64,000 bases of DNA from Arenibacter algicola (GTDB taxonomy: Bacteria > Bacteroidota > Bacteroidia > Flavobacteriales > Flavobacteriaceae). The translations under genes and the position numbers were made by a program. The notes under the pieces are model-generated. The model was given only the letters and a program-made list of their open reading frames with translations. It was not told where the DNA came from and did not search any database. Numbering within the stretch: position 1 is the stretch's first letter; every line of letters starts with the position of its first letter. Location: contig NZ_JAHKPO010000013.1 of the NCBI RefSeq assembly GCF_018860365.1, forward strand, positions 62,001 through 126,000, given 5' to 3'. Below are positions 17,476 through 27,103 of the stretch, piece after piece.

Positions 17476-18627
17476 ATGCTATTCAAGGATATTTTAGGAC
17501 TTTCCCATATAAAGAATCATCTGGTATCCAGTGCCGATGCAGGTCGTATACCCCATGCCCAATTATTCGTTGGCCCAGAGGGCTGTGGTACTTTGCCCAT
17601 GGCTTTGTGTTATGTGCAGTACTTGCTTTGTGGCAACAGTGAGGGCGAAAATATTAACGGCAATAGCGCCTGCAACACCAAATTTAACTCCTTGGCCCAT
17701 CCGGATGTGCATTTTGCTTTTCCGGTATCCAATTCGGACAAAGTAAAAAGTCATGCCGTTAGTGATCATTATTTGGAGGAATGGCGCCAATTTATAAAGG
17801 AGCAGCCCTATGGAAATCTTTTTGATTGGTATAAATTAATAGGGATTGAAAATAAACAGGGACAGATCGGTGTGGATGAGGCTCAGGATGTGGTAAAGAA
17901 ACTTTCCCTGAAATCATACGAAGGTGGATATAAGGCCCTCATTATTTGGATGGCCGAAAAAATGAATACCTCTACCGCCAACAAACTTCTGAAATTGATT
18001 GAGGAACCACCGGACAAAACGGTATTGATTTTAATTGCTGAAGATGAAGAACAAATTATTCAGACGATACGATCTAGGTGCCAAATATTGCATTTTCCCC
18101 GGCTGGCGGAAGAAGCCATTTCACAGGCCCTGATAGACAGGGGGGTTTCCAAGGAGGATGCCCATAGAATATCGCATGAAGCCAACGGCAATTTTAATAA
18201 GGCCCTCGATTTCATGAACAACGATTCCGAAGATTTGGTATTTGAGAAGTGGTTTGTGCAATGGGTCAGAAGCGCCTTTAAGGCCAAGGGCAACAAGGCC
18301 GCGATCCACGATCTTATTTCTTGGAGCGATGTGGTGGCAAAGACCGGTAGGGAGACCCAGAAAAAGTTCTTGAATTATTGCATGTCCGTCATGAGGCAGG
18401 CCCTTTTGATCAATTACAATACCCACGAATTGGCATTTATGAGGATTCATGTAGAGGGATTTCAATTGGAAAAATTTGCGCCATTTATACATGAAAATAA
18501 TATAGTTCCCATTGTGAAGGAATTGGAGGACGCTATTTATCACATTGAAAGGAATGGTAATTCCAAACTAATATTGATGGATTTATCTATAAAATTAACG
18601 CGATTATTACACAAAAAAGCCGCGTAA
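17476..18627 (+). CDS. holB: DNA polymerase III subunit delta' (clamp loader)
   Basis: AAA+-fold subunit of the clamp loader that places the sliding clamp on DNA. The N-terminal LGLSHIKNHL and IPHAQLFVGPEGCGT segments match DnaX/HolB. The Walker A place reads GPEGCGTL, lacking the GK[ST] needed for ATP hydrolysis, as expected for delta'. MNTSTANKLLKLIEEPPDKT and the SRC motif in IRSRCQ are family signatures near 155-170 and 198. The C-terminal helical domain follows. Length 383. The DoxX-like gene follows by 29 bp, probably by read-through. Confidence 0.92.
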   Translation: MLFKDILGLSHIKNHLVSSADAGRIPHAQLFVGPEGCGTLPMALCYVQYLLCGNSEGENINGNSACNTKFNSLAHPDVHFAFPVSNSDKVKSHAVSDHYLEEWRQFIKEQPYGNLFDWYKLIGIENKQGQIGVDEAQDVVKKLSLKSYEGGYKALIIWMAEKMNTSTANKLLKLIEEPPDKTVLILIAEDEEQIIQTIRSRCQILHFPRLAEEAISQALIDRGVSKEDAHRISHEANGNFNKALDFMNNDSEDLVFEKWFVQWVRSAFKAKGNKAAIHDLISWSDVVAKTGRETQKKFLNYCMSVMRQALLINYNTHELAFMRIHVEGFQLEKFAPFIHENNIVPIVKELEDAIYHIERNGNSKLILMDLSIKLTRLLHKKAA

Positions 18628-18656
18628 AGGAATTGTATAATCTTAAAGACATTAAC

Positions 18657-19055
18657 ATGGACAACGTATTGACCTATCCTACAGAATTACTTCTTCTTCT
18701 TTTTCTAATTATAACTTTTCTTCAAAGTGCATTGGATAAAATCCTGGACTGGAAGGGCAATTTATCATGGTTAAAAAGTCATTTTTCCCAAACGCCTTTT
18801 AAGAATATGGTACCCTTATTATTAGGTACGGTAATGGTAACGGAAATTGTGGCAGGGATTCTGTGTACAGTAGGATTTTATTTGCTCATGGCTCAAGGGG
18901 ATGGCTCTATTGCCTTGGCCGGTGCTATTCTTGCATGTCTGGCCTTGTTGATGTTGCTATTGGGTCAGCGTATGGCAAAGGATTACGATGGGGCTAGAAC
19001 CATAGCCATATATTTTATGCCGGCTATTTTCCTGGTGTTTTTGTTGCATTCCTAA
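18657..19055 (+). CDS. DoxX-like integral membrane protein
   Basis: A 132-residue protein with four predicted membrane helices (about 8-25, 48-70, 76-96 and 108-130) separated by short polar loops; LDKILDWKG in the first loop is a DoxX-like feature. The family is tied to quinone or redox functions in some bacteria, but the role here is unknown. ATG at 18657 is chosen over an open frame from 18633 because it starts just ahead of the first helix. The neighbour holB is not functionally related. Confidence 0.7.
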   Translation: MDNVLTYPTELLLLLFLIITFLQSALDKILDWKGNLSWLKSHFSQTPFKNMVPLLLGTVMVTEIVAGILCTVGFYLLMAQGDGSIALAGAILACLALLMLLLGQRMAKDYDGARTIAIYFMPAIFLVFLLHS

Positions 19056-19460
19056 AAAATTAAGGGCCAAGGGTTTCTTGTCTTGCCTATGCCAACACAG
19101 AATACAAAGCTATACCAATAAGCTGGGTTTATTTCTTTCATTTGGGCTACAGTTTCCTTTCATATCCGGAAAAGTAAATAATTATAATGATTGAGCCGAA
19201 CATACTGTACGGTCGGTTTTTTGCGCCAAAACGATGTGGTAATGAAATTAAAAATCCGATTTATGGAACTAATGGGTCGATTAAAAGTGGAAATTTATCA
19301 AAATCGGCCTGGCCAGAGCCGGCTTACCAACTGGCTAGTTTGTAGAACAGTATTTATTTCTAATTGAATTTTTTATAGTTTGGGCTGTTATAGGTAATTT
19401 TGAGCTAATGTTTGGCAGGGAATTCCTGTTATAAAACGGCTATGATAAACTGGGACTGAA
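19056..19460. other. Gene-free stretch, 405 bp
   Basis: No frame of useful length, no exact TAnnTTTG box and no clear terminator. A GC-richer patch around 19300-19330 (GGCCTGGCCAGAGCCGGC-like) has weak local self-complementarity. I see nothing that can be assigned a function. Confidence 0.4.
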
Positions 19461-20246
19461 ATGGATTTATCGGAAATTAAATCAAAATCGGTTGGACTGG
19501 TATTGTCCGGAGGGGGTGTAAAGGGTATGGCCCATATAGGGATGATCCAAGCCCTAAAAGAATTTGGCATTAGCACCCGGGCCGTTTCTGGCACCAGTGT
19601 TGGGGCCTTGGTCGGGGCCTTGTATGCCAACGGCAATTCTGTTTCGGAAATGCTACAGTTCTTTAAGGAAACACCTCTTTTCCGCTATCATTTTATGACG
19701 ATTTTAAAGCCCGGCCTTCTGGATACAGAAAGGTATTTTGATCTTTTGGCGAGATATTTTCCCGGAAATGCCTTTGAGTCCTTGCAGCGCAAGCTTTATG
19801 TAGTGGCTACCGACTTGCAAAAAGGGGATGAAAAAATATTTTCTGAAGGGGAATTAATTAAACCTTTGTTGGCTTCTGCGGCATTGCCACCTGTTTTTAG
19901 TCCAGTGGCTATCAATGGCCGCTTATATGCCGATGGAGGTATAATGAACAATTTCCCCTATGATGAGGTTGCCGTTACATCAGATTTTGTGATTGGGAGT
20001 AATGTTTCCGGGATCAAGGAAATTCCCAAAGATGGAATAAAATCGTCCTTGCAGTTGGCCAATAGGACCACCTCTTTAATGATTTATGCCATTAACAGGA
20101 ATAAAGTGAATAAATGTGACCTATTATTTGAGCCCAAAGCCTTGGAACTGATTGGAATATTGGACAAAAAAGGTATTGAAAAAGCCTATACCATTGGTTA
20201 CGAACATGCCTCAAGAGTAATGGAACAGGTATTTAAGCAGTCTTAG
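19461..20246 (+). CDS. Patatin-like phospholipase
   Basis: Serine lipid acyl hydrolase with the Ser-Asp dyad. The oxyanion loop GGGVKG is at residues 17-22, the nucleophile elbow GTSVG holds Ser46, and Asp158 lies in ADGGIMNNFP. Length 261 with no signal peptide makes it a compact cytoplasmic RssA/YchK-type member. Substrate is unknown; membrane phospholipid is likely. It stands alone, convergent with the reductase gene at 20294 and separated by 47 bp without a clear terminator. Confidence 0.92.
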   Translation: MDLSEIKSKSVGLVLSGGGVKGMAHIGMIQALKEFGISTRAVSGTSVGALVGALYANGNSVSEMLQFFKETPLFRYHFMTILKPGLLDTERYFDLLARYFPGNAFESLQRKLYVVATDLQKGDEKIFSEGELIKPLLASAALPPVFSPVAINGRLYADGGIMNNFPYDEVAVTSDFVIGSNVSGIKEIPKDGIKSSLQLANRTTSLMIYAINRNKVNKCDLLFEPKALELIGILDKKGIEKAYTIGYEHASRVMEQVFKQS

Positions 20247-20293
20247 TCGACTATTTAGTGCGGACCTGGAATTTAGCAAACAACCCTAAGTAT

Positions 20294-21343
20294 TTACACA
20301 TCGTCATAATCTACTGTTAGAGTAGGGGTTGTGGGGTGCGCCTGACAAGTCAGGATCAATCCTTCGGCAATTTCACTATCCGTTAAAATTTGGTTTTTTA
20401 CCATGTCGGCCTTTCCTTCCTTGATACGGGCAATGCAACTACTACATACTCCCCCTTGACAGGAATATGGAGCATCTATATTCTCTTTTAAAACGGCATC
20501 CAGTACCAAGGTACCTTTATCCATGGATATGGAGAATTCCTCATCGTCCACAATAACGGTAAGTTGGGTTTTCCCTTCCAATTTTTCAGGAAGCTCATCC
20601 TTTATTTCAGTGGAGGTAAACAATTCAAAATGAATCTTATCCTCAGAGATGCCCTTTTCCTTTAAATTTTCGGTCACCAACTGTATCATTGCCTCCGGAC
20701 CACACAGATAGTAATCGTTAAACTCTAGATTTTTATGCTTGTTTTTAAGCACGTAATTCACCGTGGAGGCTTCTATACGTCCAAAAATGGATTCGTCCTC
20801 TTGGGTTTGACTCAAAATAAAATAGACATGAAACCTATTGGTATATTCCAACTGAAGCTTAACCAAATCAGTATAGAACATGGTTTCCTTATAGGATTTA
20901 TTCCCATAGACCAACACAAAATTGTTTTTGGAATTGGATTCCAATACGGTTCTGGCAATACTCATTATCGGAGTAATACCGCTACCCGCGGCAAAGGCCA
21001 CGATGTTTTTTGGATTCGGAGAGGGTTTAAAAACAAATCGGCCTTCCGGTGGCATTACCTCCAATACATCCCCTACCTTAAGTTTGTTGTGTGCAAAATC
21101 TGAAAATCCGCCCTTGTCCACTTTCTTTACACCAATCGTAATGCCCTCACACTTGGGAGAGGAACTAATAGAATAGGCCCTTCGCAATTCCTTGCCCTTT
21201 ATTTCCTTTTTAATGGTGATGTACTGACCTGCCGTAAAGGCAAAGGTCTGAATCAGTTCTTTAGGAATAGCAAAAGTTATTGCAACTGAGTTTGGGGTAA
21301 GCGGTTTAATTTTTTGAACGGTAAGCGAATGAAAGTGGGCCAT
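20294..21343 (-). CDS. Ferredoxin-fused FAD/NAD(P)H reductase (PaaE-like)
   Basis: Electron-transfer flavoprotein. The N-terminal FAD domain carries RRAYSISSSP (the RxYS motif) near 57-66, the NAD(P)H domain carries AAGSGITP near 120, and a C-terminal plant-type [2Fe-2S] ferredoxin has Cys in CQGGVCSSC and the distant LTCQAH. ATG 21343 gives 349 residues, the usual PaaE length; the open frame reaches 21442 but overlaps the promoter. No paaABCD or other oxygenase is near, so phenylacetate degradation cannot be claimed; it may serve another oxygenase or desaturase. Confidence 0.88.
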   Translation of the reverse strand: MAHFHSLTVQKIKPLTPNSVAITFAIPKELIQTFAFTAGQYITIKKEIKGKELRRAYSISSSPKCEGITIGVKKVDKGGFSDFAHNKLKVGDVLEVMPPEGRFVFKPSPNPKNIVAFAAGSGITPIMSIARTVLESNSKNNFVLVYGNKSYKETMFYTDLVKLQLEYTNRFHVYFILSQTQEDESIFGRIEASTVNYVLKNKHKNLEFNDYYLCGPEAMIQLVTENLKEKGISEDKIHFELFTSTEIKDELPEKLEGKTQLTVIVDDEEFSISMDKGTLVLDAVLKENIDAPYSCQGGVCSSCIARIKEGKADMVKNQILTDSEIAEGLILTCQAHPTTPTLTVDYDDV

Positions 21344-21358
21344 ATTAAATCTTTGATG

Positions 21359-21366
21359 CAAAATTA
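21359..21366 (-). promoter_or_regulatory. Putative promoter of the reductase gene
   Basis: Minus-strand TAATTTTG fits TAnnTTTG, 15 nt before ATG 21343, and rules out the more upstream start at 21442. Confidence 0.55.
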
Positions 21367-21471
21367 AGCAAAGCAGGGAGGATTTAAAACGGGAAATTAA
21401 AAAAATACCAGCTGTTTGTAACAAATACCCTAAATTAGGCACTAATCTATCAGGTTTAACTATCCAAAAGA

Positions 21472-22944
21472 ATGCTAAAGCACTTTCTTACGCTTGAATG
21501 GAAATCCTTTTTTAGATCCGCCTCTTTTAAGTCCAATCTTGCCATAAAGATTTTTATGGTTTTTGGGGCTCTCTATTTTATGGCCGTATTCCTGGGCCTA
21601 GGAATAGGTGCTTTTTATATCATAGAAAGGCAAGGTTGGGGAGATCCCCTTTTGGTAGTCAATAGGTTCATGATTTATTATTTGGTGGGGGATCTGTACA
21701 TTAGGTATATGCTGCAGAAAATGCCGATTACCAATATTAAGCCCTTACTCTACCTTCCTATCAACAAAAGTAAGATAGTGGCGTATTCCTTGGGGAAAAC
21801 GGTAGTTTCATTTTTTAATTGGTCACATGCTTTTTTCTTTGTGCCCTTTTCTGTTGTATTATTGGTTGAGGGTTACTCGCCCATAGGAGTCGTTGGTTGG
21901 CATTTGGCAATCATGGCGCTGTTTTTATGCAATAATTTTTTAAACGTACTGGTCAATAATAAAGACAATGTTTTTTACATGCTGCTGGGCATTTTTTCGC
22001 TCCTGGGAGTTTGTCAGTATTATGAACTGTTTAATATAACGGACTACACCTCGCCATTTTTTAACACACTCTATGACCTACCTTGGATGGCCTTTTTAAC
22101 TTGGGGATTGCTAATAGCACTGGCAACTTCCGCTTTTACCTATTTTAAAAGGCATATGTATCTGGATGCCGGGTTGGCAGGAAAGAAATCTATGGCCAAA
22201 ACGGAGGACTATGCCTGGTTGAACCGTTTTGGGAACTTGGGTACTTTTCTAAAAAACGATATAAAATTGATCAGGAGGAACAAGCGGTCCAAAACCTCAG
22301 TAATCATGAGTTTTTTCTTTATTTTTTATGGACTGTTCTTTTTTACCGGTGCCGTAGAGGCTTACGATGGTCCAGTTTGGAAGATATTTGCAGGTATTTT
22401 TATTTCCGGAGGGTTCTTATTCAGTTTTGGTCAGTTCGTGCCTAGTTGGGACAGCGCCTACTATCCTTTAATGATGAGTCAGAATATTAGTTATAGGGAG
22501 TATTTAACTTCCAAATGGTATTTGATAATCATAGCTACCGCGGCAAGTACTATTCTAGCCTCCTTCTATTTATATTTTGGGTGGGATGCCTATTTGGCCG
22601 TGATTGTAGGGGCCATTTACAATATTGGCGTTAATTCCTATTTGGTTCTATGGGGTGGCGCCTATATTAAAACACCCATAGATTTAACATCCAATAAAAA
22701 AGCGTTTGGGGACAAGCAGGCTTTTAATTCAAAAACCTTGTTGTTGACATTACCTAAGCTAATATTGCCTTTGGGAGTTTATGCATTGGGCCATTATCTA
22801 ATTAGTCCAACTGCGGGCTATATTTTTGTTGGGATGGCGGGGATTATCGGATTTGGATTTAAAAATAGAGTATTTGCTCTGATAGAAGGCATCTACAAAA
22901 AAGAAAAATATAAGACCATAGCGGCATACAAACAAAAAGCATAA
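21472..22944 (+). CDS. DUF5687 family ABC transporter membrane subunit
   Basis: A 490-residue integral membrane protein with about a dozen predicted helices and the family start MLKHFLTLEWKSFFRS. DUF5687 proteins form the membrane part of Bacteroidota ABC exporters; cargo is unknown. The ATPase gene follows 12 bp after the stop, which supports a two-gene exporter. The start codon lies 128 bp from the divergent reductase start, and the ATG fits the family N-terminus. Confidence 0.87.
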   Translation: MLKHFLTLEWKSFFRSASFKSNLAIKIFMVFGALYFMAVFLGLGIGAFYIIERQGWGDPLLVVNRFMIYYLVGDLYIRYMLQKMPITNIKPLLYLPINKSKIVAYSLGKTVVSFFNWSHAFFFVPFSVVLLVEGYSPIGVVGWHLAIMALFLCNNFLNVLVNNKDNVFYMLLGIFSLLGVCQYYELFNITDYTSPFFNTLYDLPWMAFLTWGLLIALATSAFTYFKRHMYLDAGLAGKKSMAKTEDYAWLNRFGNLGTFLKNDIKLIRRNKRSKTSVIMSFFFIFYGLFFFTGAVEAYDGPVWKIFAGIFISGGFLFSFGQFVPSWDSAYYPLMMSQNISYREYLTSKWYLIIIATAASTILASFYLYFGWDAYLAVIVGAIYNIGVNSYLVLWGGAYIKTPIDLTSNKKAFGDKQAFNSKTLLLTLPKLILPLGVYALGHYLISPTAGYIFVGMAGIIGFGFKNRVFALIEGIYKKEKYKTIAAYKQKA

Positions 22945-22956
22945 AAGGATATATCT

Positions 22957-23652
22957 ATGATTTCAGTCCAAAGTTTAACTAAAAAGTACGGGGAATCCAT
23001 TGTTCTAAATATTGAAAATTTGGAAATTCCAAAAGGGCAAAGCTTTGGTTTGGTTGGAAATAATGGAGCTGGGAAGACTACTTTTTTTAGTTTAATGCTC
23101 GATTTAATTCAGCCGACTACCGGACATATCGTTAATAACGGGGTGCAGGTAGATTCCAGTGAGGAATGGAAACCTTTTACATCAGCTTTTATTGATGAAA
23201 CATTTTTGATTGGATATTTGACCCCAGAGGAATATTTCTATTTTATCGGGGAACTAAGAGGCCGGAACAAGGCCGATGTAGATGCGCTTCTGGAGAGGTT
23301 CAAGGATTTTTTTCACGATGAAATTTTAGGTCAGAAAAAATACTTGAGGGACTTGTCCAAGGGAAATCAGAAGAAGGCCGGTATTGTTGCCTCTTTCATT
23401 GGTGATCCCGAAGTAATTATATTGGACGAACCTTTTGCCAACTTGGATCCAACCACCCAGATTAAGCTAAAAGGTATTATTAAGGATTTGGCGGCAAGCA
23501 ATGAAGTTACCGTTTTGGTTTCCAGTCATGACCTTATTCATGTTACCGAGGTTTGCGAGCGGATTGTTGTGCTTAATAAGGGAGAGTTGGTAAGGGATAT
23601 ACAGACTTCTACGGAAACCCTTAAAGAGTTGGAAGTTTTTTTTGGAGGATAA
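22957..23652 (+). CDS. ABC transporter ATP-binding protein
   Basis: Cytoplasmic ATPase of 231 residues that drives the DUF5687 exporter. Walker A GNNGAGKTT is near residues 34-42, the signature LSKGNQKKAG near 130 and Walker B VIILDEPFANLDP near 151-163, with the switch His in SSHD near 189. The signature reads LSKGN instead of LSGGQ, common in exporter ATPases of this group. The 248 bp after the stop (23653-23900) contain no gene and no clear terminator. Confidence 0.95.
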   Translation: MISVQSLTKKYGESIVLNIENLEIPKGQSFGLVGNNGAGKTTFFSLMLDLIQPTTGHIVNNGVQVDSSEEWKPFTSAFIDETFLIGYLTPEEYFYFIGELRGRNKADVDALLERFKDFFHDEILGQKKYLRDLSKGNQKKAGIVASFIGDPEVIILDEPFANLDPTTQIKLKGIIKDLAASNEVTVLVSSHDLIHVTEVCERIVVLNKGELVRDIQTSTETLKELEVFFGG

Positions 23653-23900
23653 ATTGTCTTGGAGTCCATGACGGTGTTATGGATCAAGGCTATTTTCCCT
23701 ATTTTTATTTAATATGGTTTCGTGCTCGTTTTATGATTGGCAAAAAGAAGTTGTTGTTTTTGCCAAGAATTTTGCCCTTGATCATTTCATTGGCTAGGTT
23801 AGGAATTATCCAATAACTAAAAATAATGCAGCTTTTGTCGACCAACTACATAATAATCCGGTCGTTTTTAAGTTAAGGATACGTACGAATACATAGAATT

Positions 23901-26444
23901 TTGAAGCTTCGCAATAGACTTATATTTTCAGTTGTTTTTGGAGGATTGGTTTTTAATGCCTGTTCCACCAAGAAAGATGCCTTTTTAAACCGTAATTGGC
24001 ACGCCCTAAATACCAAGTATAATACCTTGTACAATGGTAACATTGCCTTTGAGGAAGGGCGAGAGGGTCTCAATGCCGTTTATCAGGATAATTATTGGGA
24101 AATTTTGCCCGTGGAAAGACTGGAGGTCACTGAAGATATAAAGCTGGATTCCGAAGACAACAATCCAAATTTCCTGATTGCAGAGGAAAAGGCCACCAAA
24201 GCCATACAAAAACACAGTATGGACATTAAGGATGAGGAGCGCAATCCCCAGACCGATGAGGCTTTTTTGCTTTTGGGCAAGGCCAGGTATTTTGACCAGC
24301 GTTATATGCCCGCCTTGGAATCCTTCAATTATATCCTAAATAAATATACACAGAGCGATAAGCTTAACGAGGCAACCATTTGGAGGGAAAAGGTTAATAT
24401 TCGTTTAGAAAATGAAGAGCTTGCCCTGAAGAATTTAAAGCGTTTAATTAAGCAGGAATATTTAAGTGACCAAGAATATGCAGATGCCCGTGCCATGATG
24501 GGTCAGGCTTACATCAACCTTAAAATTCAGGATACCGCCATTCAGCAGTTAAAGATTGCATCGGTATACACCAAAAAAAATCCAGAAAAAGGCCGCTACT
24601 TGTATATTATTGGTCAATTGTACAATGAATTGGGGTATAAGGACAGTGCCAATTATGCCTTCGATAAGGTCATCGATCTAAATAGAAAATCGCCCAGGGT
24701 ATATATGATCAATGCCCATTTACAAAAAATTCAGAACACCGAACTTACCGATGACAATAGGGAGGAGATGTACGAGTATCTTACAGAATTGGAGGAAGAC
24801 CGGGAAAATAGGCCCTTCCTGAATAAAATATACCGTCAGGTAGCAGAATTCCATTTGGCAAATAAATCCGATAGCCTGGCCTTGGTGTATTATAACAAAT
24901 CCTTGAGGGCCACCCAGAATATGCCCCAATTGAACGCCCTGAACTATGAGAATTTGGCAATTTATAATTTTGACCAGAATGAATACAAACCTTCCGGGGC
25001 TTATTATGACAGTGTATTGCAAAATTTAAATGAAAATACCAAAAAGTACAGGGAGGTTAAAAAGAAACTGGATAATCTGGAAGATGTTATTAAATATGAG
25101 GAGGTAGTACAGTACACGGATAGTGTAATTACCTTATATGAGTTTTCAATTGATGATAGGATATCCTATTTTGAGAAGTATATAGCCGAATTAAAGTCAG
25201 TTGCTGAAAAAGAAAGAAAGAAAGAGGAAACTATGGCCAATGCCGGCTTTGCCGCCTTCAGTAAAACAAAGGGAGGAAAGGAGAACAAGGGCAAGTTTTA
25301 TTTTTATAACATAACCACATTGGGTTATGGCAAGAACGATTTTAAGACCAGATGGGGGAAGAGAACCCTGGAAGATGACTGGCGCTGGTCTAACAAATCC
25401 AAAGCGCAAAATCTGGAGGTAAATGGTGAAAATCCGTCCAATACGGCAGCCAATAATGTTGCTGCAGTTGGGGAAGAGGAAAAATACAGCGTAGAGTTCT
25501 ACCTTGGTCAAATACCTACAGACCCATTGCTGATAGACAGCTTAAGGACCGAGCGTAACTTCGCCAATTATCAATTGGGCTTGATCTATAAGGAAAAATT
25601 TAAGGAAAACCTTTTGGCTGCCGGTAAATTGGAGAGTGTCCTTAAATCTAATCCGGAGGAAAGACTAATAATTCCATCAAAATACAACCTGTACAAGATA
25701 TACGAAGAGTCTGGAAGTTCGTTGGCAACCGATATGAAATATGACATTATTAGAAACCATCCCGAATCCAGATATGCAGAAATCCTTTTAAACCCACAGG
25801 CCGTTTTAACGGGAAGTGCCGATAGTCCGGATGCCAAGTACCAACGCCTGTACAAGATGTTCCAAAATCAGGAATTTTTACAAGTAATTACAGGGGCCGA
25901 AGAAAACATCAGTAAATATACCGGTGACCCCATTGTTCCAAAATTTGAAATGTTGAAGGCCAATGCCATTGGTAGGTTACAAGGGTTTGAGGATTTTAAG
26001 GAGGCATTGAATTATGTGGCCTTGAACTATCCCAATAATCCCGAAGGAAAAAAGGCGCAGAGCATGGTGGCGGAACAATTGCCAAAGTTGGAACCCAAGG
26101 TGTTTTCTACTGAAACTGAATCTACAGGTACAGGAAATTGGAAGGTGGTGTTTCCACTTAAAATTAGGGACGATAAAAAGGCCCTTAGGCTCAAGGAACT
26201 TTTAGAAAAATCCATTGAGGATCTAAGGTATAAGAATGTGGTCTCCAAGGATATCTATAATCTGGAGGATCAATTTGTAGTGGTTCATGGCTTTAAATCC
26301 AAGGACTTCGCTCTAGGCTATGCAGAATTGATAAAAAACAATAAGGATTACCGTATCGATGATGAGAATTTCGTAATTTTATCCAACAACTATAAAATAA
26401 TTCAAGTACATAAGAATATAGCAGATTATAAAGCGCAACAGTAA
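23901..26444 (+). CDS. sprE: Gliding motility / T9SS lipoprotein SprE (PorW)
   Basis: Outer-membrane-associated TPR lipoprotein required for type IX secretion and gliding in Flavobacterium (PorW in Porphyromonas). The start is TTG at 23901: it opens a signal peptide MKLRNRLIFSVVFGGLVFNAC with lipobox FNAC and Cys21, and no ATG is available. Early residues CSTKKDAFLNRNWHALNTKYNTLYNG are typical of SprE; TPR-like helices fill about 100-400 and 550-700, and a mixed alpha/beta domain ends the 847-residue protein. A bactofilin gene follows by 19 bp. The order sprE - bactofilin - atpZ - atp genes is, to my knowledge, common in flavobacteria. Confidence 0.9.
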   Translation: MKLRNRLIFSVVFGGLVFNACSTKKDAFLNRNWHALNTKYNTLYNGNIAFEEGREGLNAVYQDNYWEILPVERLEVTEDIKLDSEDNNPNFLIAEEKATKAIQKHSMDIKDEERNPQTDEAFLLLGKARYFDQRYMPALESFNYILNKYTQSDKLNEATIWREKVNIRLENEELALKNLKRLIKQEYLSDQEYADARAMMGQAYINLKIQDTAIQQLKIASVYTKKNPEKGRYLYIIGQLYNELGYKDSANYAFDKVIDLNRKSPRVYMINAHLQKIQNTELTDDNREEMYEYLTELEEDRENRPFLNKIYRQVAEFHLANKSDSLALVYYNKSLRATQNMPQLNALNYENLAIYNFDQNEYKPSGAYYDSVLQNLNENTKKYREVKKKLDNLEDVIKYEEVVQYTDSVITLYEFSIDDRISYFEKYIAELKSVAEKERKKEETMANAGFAAFSKTKGGKENKGKFYFYNITTLGYGKNDFKTRWGKRTLEDDWRWSNKSKAQNLEVNGENPSNTAANNVAAVGEEEKYSVEFYLGQIPTDPLLIDSLRTERNFANYQLGLIYKEKFKENLLAAGKLESVLKSNPEERLIIPSKYNLYKIYEESGSSLATDMKYDIIRNHPESRYAEILLNPQAVLTGSADSPDAKYQRLYKMFQNQEFLQVITGAEENISKYTGDPIVPKFEMLKANAIGRLQGFEDFKEALNYVALNYPNNPEGKKAQSMVAEQLPKLEPKVFSTETESTGTGNWKVVFPLKIRDDKKALRLKELLEKSIEDLRYKNVVSKDIYNLEDQFVVVHGFKSKDFALGYAELIKNNKDYRIDDENFVILSNNYKIIQVHKNIADYKAQQ

Positions 26445-26463
26445 ACCCCAAAACCTTAGCAAA

Positions 26464-26895
26464 ATGTTTTCAGATAACAAAAAACCTCGTGTTATGACAG
26501 AATTAGGCGGACAACCCAACAGAATTGAAAAAAACACCAAAATCAAAGGTGACATTGTCTCCGAAGCCGATTTTCGAATTGATGGAAAATTGGATGGTAA
26601 CGTAAAAACTTCAGGAAAAGTGGTCATTGGAATCGATGGTTATATTCATGGTAAAGTGGAGTGTGTCAATGCTGATATTGAAGGTAATTTTAATGGAGAG
26701 TTAATCGTAGCCGACCTCTTATCCTTAAAGTCTTCTGCTGTAATTGAGGGCACTGTCATAGTATCCAAATTGGCGGTTGAGCCCGGTGCCACCTTCAACG
26801 CGTCCTGTACCATGAAGGGCAAGGAAGGAAAAGGGGCTGTAAATAGCCCAACAAAACATTCAGCAACCACCAATGAGCCAGCAAAAGCCTCCTAA
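26464..26895 (+). CDS. Bactofilin (polymer-forming cytoskeletal protein)
   Basis: A 143-residue bactofilin: short disordered ends around a right-handed beta-helix of about 100 residues (about 20-125) with repeating hydrophobic positions (IKGDIV..FRIDGKLDGNVKTSGKVVIG, read as successive rungs). Bactofilins polymerise without nucleotide and localise cell-wall or motility machinery. Position between sprE and the ATP synthase genes suggests a structural role linked to gliding or the envelope. Its last 23 bp overlap atpZ in another frame, so the two are translationally coupled. Confidence 0.92.
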   Translation: MFSDNKKPRVMTELGGQPNRIEKNTKIKGDIVSEADFRIDGKLDGNVKTSGKVVIGIDGYIHGKVECVNADIEGNFNGELIVADLLSLKSSAVIEGTVIVSKLAVEPGATFNASCTMKGKEGKGAVNSPTKHSATTNEPAKAS

Positions 26896-27103
26896 AAATA
26901 ATAATGGTTTAAAAAATGCGGCAATCCTTACAGGTGTTGCCATTGAAATGGGCGGAATAATTTTTTTGGCTGCCCAGGGAGGAAAGTGGTTGGATGAATA
27001 TTTTGAAATGGAGTCCAAGACCTTTGTTATAGTGCTTACTCTACTAGGAGTGGCCGTTGCTATTTATTTGGTTTTGCAGCAATTGAAACGCATAAAGTAT
27101 TAA
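26873..27103 (+). CDS. atpZ: AtpZ/AtpI family protein
   Basis: Small (76 aa) inner-membrane protein with two helices (about 15-37 and 48-68) joined by the Gly-containing loop GGKWLDEYF, the AtpZ family pattern. AtpZ/AtpI proteins help assemble the F0 c-ring or bind divalent ions beside it. The gene starts inside the bactofilin gene and its stop overlaps the next start by one base (TAATG), so three genes are tightly coupled just ahead of atpB. Confidence 0.9.
   Translation: MSQQKPPKNNNGLKNAAILTGVAIEMGGIIFLAAQGGKWLDEYFEMESKTFVIVLTLLGVAVAIYLVLQQLKRIKY

Noticed and set aside
18121-18543. Minus-strand frame of 140 codons opposite holB
   Set aside because: Complete overlap with a well-supported gene and no start signal.
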